This document shows, one piece after another, positions 58,761 to 64,000 of a stretch of DNA of 64,000 bases (within the stretch, counting starts at the first letter, position 1; every line of letters starts with the position of its first letter). Source of the DNA: Daphnia carinata (taxonomy: Eukaryota; Arthropoda; Branchiopoda; Diplostraca; Daphniidae); contig NC_081339.1 of NCBI RefSeq assembly GCF_022539665.2, forward strand, positions 1,984,001 to 2,048,000, written 5' to 3'. The notes under the pieces were generated by a model. It saw only the letters and a program-made list of their open reading frames with translations. It was not told the origin of the DNA and made no database searches. The position numbers and the translations under genes were made by a program.

Positions 58761-58793
<33 letters not shown>

Positions 58794-59233
58794 GATATGT
58801 TGCTTTAATGCGGACCTGGGTTTGGTGTGTATTGAATTCCATGTATGGAAGCGGCTTTTTTTTATATGAAGCTTTGACGTTTCTCTTCGCAATTCGGGAT
58901 TTCTTATCGTTCCAAACACGCTGGAAACGAGCATATACAACCGAGGGGCCAGCAACAGCCAAATCAAAACACTTGCTGTTCTTTTTTTTTTTTTTCTTTC
59001 TCAAGTTTTTCGCGGACTAACGGTGAAGCCATTCTAATGGATTTTCAATACTGCGAAGACGGCCATTGATGTCTGCGACGTCGAGTTTATCTGTACGACA
59101 ATAGAATTGAAACTTTTCTTAACGGGCTAAGAAAGTAAAGAAAAATTAAAAAAAAATAAATAAATGGCCGGAATTGGTCCAATGTCGTGCAGTCACGACG
59201 TCAATGCGTGACGGCGACTGGACTTCCGTCCAG

Positions 59234-59264
<31 letters not shown>

Positions 59265-60929
59265 CCAACTGCAACAATTTTAGTGTTTCGTCTCGGCCCA
59301 GCGCGTCCGATCACGATGACTCCGGGACGAATAATCGCACGATGTAAAACGTTTAGACGTACACTTCCAAATGGCTGAATGACACGATTGAATCTTCTTC
59401 TGCGCCTGTCCTACCTTTACACCTGTGCTGTACAAAGTGCAGAAACTTCAGACTGTTATATAACAAATTTTAAAACGCGTTGTCTATTGTGTTTCATTTT
59501 TTCCTATTGGTTAAGAGAGAAACAGATATCACTGGTATTTCTTTTTTTTTTTTTAATTCAGTACTTTTATTTGTCTGTTTTCCTTTTGCCTTGGCTTTAA
59601 TAACGTATAAAAAAAAAAAAGAAGAAAACATCCTCTTTTGTTCAGCAAAAGGTCTAAAGGTTTATTATTTTTTTCCCTCCTTCGAACTGAGAAAGGTTCA
59701 AGGTGGCCGTAGGCTCTCGTTCTCACCCTATTTTCATTTTTTTTTTTTTTTTTTTTTTTTTTCCAAATGGCAGAGATGATCACTTCAAGCCCTGCAGATA
59801 GAGAGAAATCAAAAGACTCGCTTGGCATTGTAACTTATATATAAGGCCTACTAGATACATACTCTAGGTAGGTAGGTAGGTAGAGGACCCCTCTCTCTTT
59901 TTTTTCTTCTTCATTTCCATCTCAAGCAATGGTTCAACGTCTTCTCTCTCTCTTTTTTTTTTTTTTTTTTTTTTTGCTTTTAAAAGAACTTAATGGCTTG
60001 ACTTCCTTGGAAAACCGAGAATTACGTTTTCTTTTACTCCCCTCCGTTCTTTTTTTTTTTTATCTTTCTTTCTTTGGCTTTTTAATGTATTAAAAGACAA
60101 TTTGAGTCGGTTCTTCTCTTTTTTTTTTTTTTTTTTTTTAGAGGCTACTAGACGATTTTGTGTGTCGAGTTGTTGAACAACTTTGACGACAACCAAAGTA
60201 GGTAGAAAACGCTCGAGAGAAAATTCAAAATGGCGTTCGTTTTGGTTTGGGAAAGAACAAAATGTTTGCGATTCTGTTTCGGGTAAAGACACAACGTTTC
60301 TGAACAAACGGACTTTTTAAATAGAATGATATATTCATTTACACATCCAAAGTTACAAAATCGGGCGCAAACTTATACAAAACGAGGGGGGGAAAAAATG
60401 TTGATTTAAAACAACAGACTCGACTGAACAAAACATTCGAACAGGATCAGACTCGATGACGACGCCCAATGTTTTCACCACAAACAAACAAACAAAAAAA
60501 AAATGTTGACTCAACTTTCAATAATGATATACGTGTTTTTTTTTGTTTTGCAGGAAAGGTAAACAAAAATAGATATGAAAAAAAAAAATTAATCTAGATA
60601 CAAAAAAAAACATTCGGGAAAGCCGGACAGACGAAACTGATTATGCACATGTGTACGAGAATAGAAAATAGAAGGAGGGGGGGGGGGGGGGGGGGAAGGA
60701 AGGAAATATCACAAGATCGTTAATCGGATAACGAATTTGAAAATGTTGATACGAAAAATTATTGATGGCGCCATCTACTGCCGTTTTCACTATAAAAAAA
60801 AATAAAATAAAATGATGTCTTTTCATGACAATCGTAGAGGAAAATCCAATAAACAATAGAGAGGGGGGGAGGGGGATTTCGATATCACAATGACGTGCAA
60901 AAAAAAAAAAAATCAAATCAAAAAATCAA
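48001..60929. other. Gene-poor, microsatellite-rich sequence downstream of Toll (part 2)
   Basis: No supported gene. Notable tracts: G10-11 near 52382, (CA)n near 53070, (ATAA)n near 56971, A29 near 58450, (TA)n near 58767-58793, (GGTA)n near 59867, several T20-30 runs between 59235 and 60140, and a G20 run near 60677. The 126-codon frame at 51455-51835 is open on both strands with no domain. The last few hundred bases before 60930 may be the Toll 3' UTR. Confidence 0.5.
60768..60782 (-). promoter_or_regulatory. CTCF-like motif
   Basis: GGCAGTAGATGGCGCC on the minus strand, one mismatch from the CTCF core, about 150 bp past the Toll stop codon. Confidence 0.3.
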
Positions 60930-63900
60930 TCAGCCGGACATGTTCAGCGTGACGGTTCTCGGCGGAATGGTGACGTTACAAGGGCGCGAGGCGCTGCGCT
61001 GCTGATGCAGATGCATCTGATGAGCCGCCATGGCCGCCGAGGTCGCCAACGGAGCCGGGCCCATGGTGGTCTGGATGGCCGGACCTCCGCACGGCCTGAC
61101 GGCCTTATTGTGAGCCTGTTGCTGCTGCTGCTGGTGCGTGTGCTGCAACGGCAGCTGATGGATCTGCTGTTGCGCCCGGTTCGGCTGCTGGACGGGATCC
61201 GGAAGAGCGAAACGAAGCTTGTCCCAGAAGCCGTCTTCTCCCCACTGCAAGTACGTATTGGTCTTGAGGTAGAGCTTCAAATCCGCGTCCAAATCCTTGT
61301 GGGTCACGTCACCGATGAGGATGACAATCAACCGTTTCGTCTGCTTCACCTTCGACTGACAGTGGCGCGAACTTCCAAACAGTTGGTGTAGGGCCGACTT
61401 GTACTCGAAACGGCACCACTCGGCTTTGATAAAGTTGGGCGAGATGATCATGACGGTGCGACGCGACGAGTCGACGGCCTGGCCGATCGTCTCCGACAAC
61501 CCGTAAGCTCCGCCGCCGGAAGGGCAGTCACGATGTTGTAGACAAAGTTTGTAAGTCGGCGAGCCGTACTCCAAGTTGGTGGCCAACATTTGCTGGACGA
61601 AAGCGTCGTCCTTGGCGCTGTACGACAGGAAGGCGTCAAAGAGTTTACTGTCCGGTGCTGCCGCCGCTGCGCCACTTCCGGCCGTCCAAAGACGGACTCC
61701 GTAACGGGCGTGGCACCAAACACGCACCGGCTGTCGGTAGATGAAAACGAGCAAGACGATGAGCGTGATGGCGATGAACGCCACCAAAGTCGTCACCAAA
61801 AGTGGCAAGTAATCTTGGATGACGCGCTGCTGGACGATCGTCGTGGCCGACGGCGTCGGGCTGACGCAGAGGCCGATGCTCCGGTTGGAGCTACGGTTGG
61901 ATCCTTCCAATACTTCCGGCATCAGGACGGGCAAGCTGGAAACGGCCGAATCACGCTCGTTGGTGACGCAAACCAATTGGATGGCATCGGGCACTTTAGG
62001 GCCGGCTGTGCGGAGAGCCGTCCGGAATTCGGCCAGGAAAGCGCAGTCGCAACTCCACGGATTGTCGTTGAGTGTCAGAGCGTTGAGTTCGGGCGCGTTG
62101 GACAGGAGATTCCAGACGGGGAAATCGACGAGTCGGTTGCCGTCGAGACGCAGGATTTGCAAGTGTTTCAAAGCGGAGAACGTCCGGTTCTGGATGGACG
62201 TGATGGCGTTGTTGTGCAAATAGAGTTCGCGCAGCGATTCCAAATCACCAAACTCGAAGCCCTCCAGCGTCCGGATGCGGTTGTCCTCCAAGTGGAGGAC
62301 GTAGAGTCCTCGCAATCCGTTGAACGTCCTGTTGTGGATGATTTCGACTCCGCTCGAGTTGAGGAAGAGGAGACGCAAGTTCTTGCGGCCGATGAACTTG
62401 TGCGAGGACAAGGAACGGATCTGGGCCCCGTCCAGGTACAATTCCGTCACGTCCATGGGGATCCTCTCTGGCAAGTTGGGATGAGAGCCGCCGGAGCAAT
62501 CGACAATGTTGGCCGACCACGATTGGTCGTGGTAGCAGGTGCAGTTTGTGGGGCAAGTCATCTCGCAGTCGCAGGCGTCAAAGTCGCAACAGTGGCAGAG
62601 AGCGAAGCAATGCGTTTCGTAGGTGCACAAGAAATTGGACGGCGTCGCCTCGACAAGTGGCACGTAGGAGCGCTGCGGCCGGCTGCTGTGCAACAGGCGG
62701 CAGTAGATGCCCTCCAGGTCCATGACGCGAGGATGTTGGCGCAGGTGGTCGGGCGTGTTGATCCTCTGCAGCCACTCCCTAATTAAAAGTTAAAAAAAAA
62801 AAATAAATAACATTTAAATAATGATTAAAACAAATTAAAAATGAAATTTCGAAAATTACGAAAATTCCAAAAAAAAAAAAAAAAAAAAAAAAATAATTTA
62901 TAAAGGGGGGGGGGGGGGGGGAAGACTTACATGTTGCAATCGCACTGGAACGGGTTGCCGCCGATGTAGAACTCGGGGAGCGGGCGTCCGTCAGATGTCG
63001 GCGAAATGCGGAGGGCGTTCTGGTCGAGGTCGGCGATGTGGTTGGCGTAGAGATCGACTCGGGTCAGGTTATCCTTGCGGAAGAAAGTGTACGGCTGGAC
63101 GGAGGAGATGAGATTATCGTTCAAAGAGAGAACTTGGAGACTGTCGGGCAGCATGCTGGCCGTCAACTCTGTTAGCCGGTTGAAACTGGCGTCCAACGTC
63201 TGCAAAGAGAGTTGGTCGTCCAATTGGAAATAGTTGCCCAGCTCGGGGATGTGATTGAGGTGCATGTCCAGCCACTGCAGCGACTTGGGAATGAGAGCGT
63301 AGTCGAAATGGGCCAGTCGGTTGTCGCTGACGTTGAGCCACACCAAGTTGGGCAGTGAGTGAAACAGCCCAGTCAAATCCGTCAGTTCGTTGGCGTCGAG
63401 ACGGACGGCCTGCAGTAAGGGATTCTGACTGAAGGCTCCTTCTTCCACGGCGGCGATCTGATTCTTGGACAGATTGAGGATGCGCAGACTGGGCAAACTG
63501 GCGAATGTCGCCCGGCTGATGTTCCCAATCTGATTGTCCAACAGCCTCAAACTGGTCAACTCCTTCATGCCGTCCAGGACGGCGTAATCGAAGCCGACGA
63601 GTCGGTTCTCGCCGAGGTCGAGCGACTGGAGTCGGATGAGGGCCGAGAGGGCGACGGGCACGGCCGGCAGGTTGTTGCCACTCAAATTCAAATCCTGGAG
63701 CTGAGTGGTGTTGGCCAAGGCTTCCGGGTCGATTCGCTCGATCAGATTGTTGTCCAGCGCCAGGATGGACAGCGAATTCAAATTGGCCATCAGCTGTCCG
63801 TCCAAGCGCGTCAGACGATTGCGCGATAAGATGAGCGTATGCAAATGAGGCAGCGAGCTGAACACGCCGTCGGGCAGCGTCTCCAACATGTTGCCGTCCA

Positions 63901-64000
63901 GCCTCAGGATTTGCAAGTTGGTCAGGTCGGAGAACAGGTTGGCATCGAGACGCGAGATGCGGTTGTTGTGGAGACTGAGCACGGCCAAGCGGGACAGGCC
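60930..64000 (-). CDS. Toll receptor, long type (Toll-6/7/8/18w-like), 5' partial
   Basis: Exons 64000-62931 (open to the window edge) and 62778-60930, separated by a 152-bp GT-AG intron that splits the Met codon after CDCN. The first exon has about 14 leucine-rich repeats ending in a Cys cap (NPFQCDC). Next come EWLQRIN, a juxtaposed Cys cluster (CHCCDFDACDCEMTCP) and an N-cap, five or six more repeats, a second C-cap (NPWSCDC), a single membrane helix (LLVTTLVAFIAITLIVLLVF) and a TIR domain: FDAFLSYSAKDDAFV (box 1), HRDCPSGG (box 2), RRTVMIISPNFIKAEWCRFE, LKLYLKTNTYLQWG and FWDKLRFALP (box 3). A Gln/His-rich tail ends TLNMSG. The two LRR arrays with inner caps are typical of long Tolls, which act in cell-surface recognition and tissue patterning. 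Box 2 has Cys and extra glycines where relatives have RDFPV-SAY. Confidence 0.92.
62779..62930 (-). other. Toll intron with long A and G runs
   Basis: A 152-bp intron with GTAAGT donor and TTAG acceptor. It contains an A23 run and a G18 run, the latter only about 6 bp from the donor on the genomic strand (a C run in the transcript). Confidence 0.85.

Noticed and set aside
58740-59004. Frames with Ile-Tyr repeats
   Set aside because: Translation of a (TA)n microsatellite.
61590-62786. 398-codon plus-strand open frame opposite the Toll gene
   Set aside because: It is an antisense shadow of GC-rich LRR/TIR coding sequence; the minus strand has unmistakable Toll domains and a phase-consistent intron.

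Overview
The window looks like a eukaryotic arthropod contig, most probably a branchiopod crustacean of the Daphnia type (an inference). Reasons: short GT-AG introns of about 55-190 bp, TATA plus initiator promoters, a long-type Toll receptor, arthropod DM4/DM12-like membrane proteins, a Skeletor-like gene end, C1q-like and BolA-like relics, and Tyr-rich or Ala/Pro/Met-rich repetitive proteins. Most genes were rebuilt by hand from splice sites, reading-frame phase and family resemblance, because their exons are short.

Layout. 1-10 kb: two DM4/DM12-like genes, one on each strand; the plus-strand gene appears to carry a pair of mutually exclusive, equal-length membrane-segment exons. 10-12.4 kb: no gene, but strong palindromes and short direct repeats. 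12.4-15.6 kb: decayed repetitive structural-protein genes (an Ala/Pro/Met-rich one with an intact-looking promoter, and two head-to-head Tyr-rich fragments). 16.2-17 kb: METTL24-like methyltransferase with an in-frame TAG. 17.4-20.7 kb: a 3.33-kb segment almost identical to 30.8-34.1 kb, butted against a long Tyr-rich repeat gene (20.7-22.0 kb) with several stops. 24-25.3 kb: five-exon CASD1/PC-esterase-like gene with one A-run frameshift. 26-31 kb: an older 1.5-kb duplication carrying BolA-like genes and perfectly conserved tRNA-like islands, with a hairpin minisatellite and the 3' end of a Skeletor-like gene between the copies. 34.9-36 kb: C1q-like pseudogene. 36.3-37.3 kb: GC-rich island. 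37.9-39.8 kb: an unusual open gene joining a stripped protein-kinase N-lobe to ankyrin repeats and an unknown C-terminal domain; 40.7-41.2 kb: a convergent HEPN-like gene; 41.4-42.6 kb: a degraded copy of the kinase 5' region. 42.6-60.9 kb: gene-poor, full of homopolymers and microsatellites. 60.9-64 kb: 3' part of a Toll receptor gene running off the right edge.

The left and middle parts read as fast-turning-over, duplication-rich accessory sequence with many dying paralogues; the right end is a conserved single-copy immune/developmental receptor. The most unusual items are the kinase/ankyrin gene beside a HEPN-like gene (a layout recalling RNase L and IRE1 parts), the conserved tRNA-like islands, and the duplicated alternative exons.
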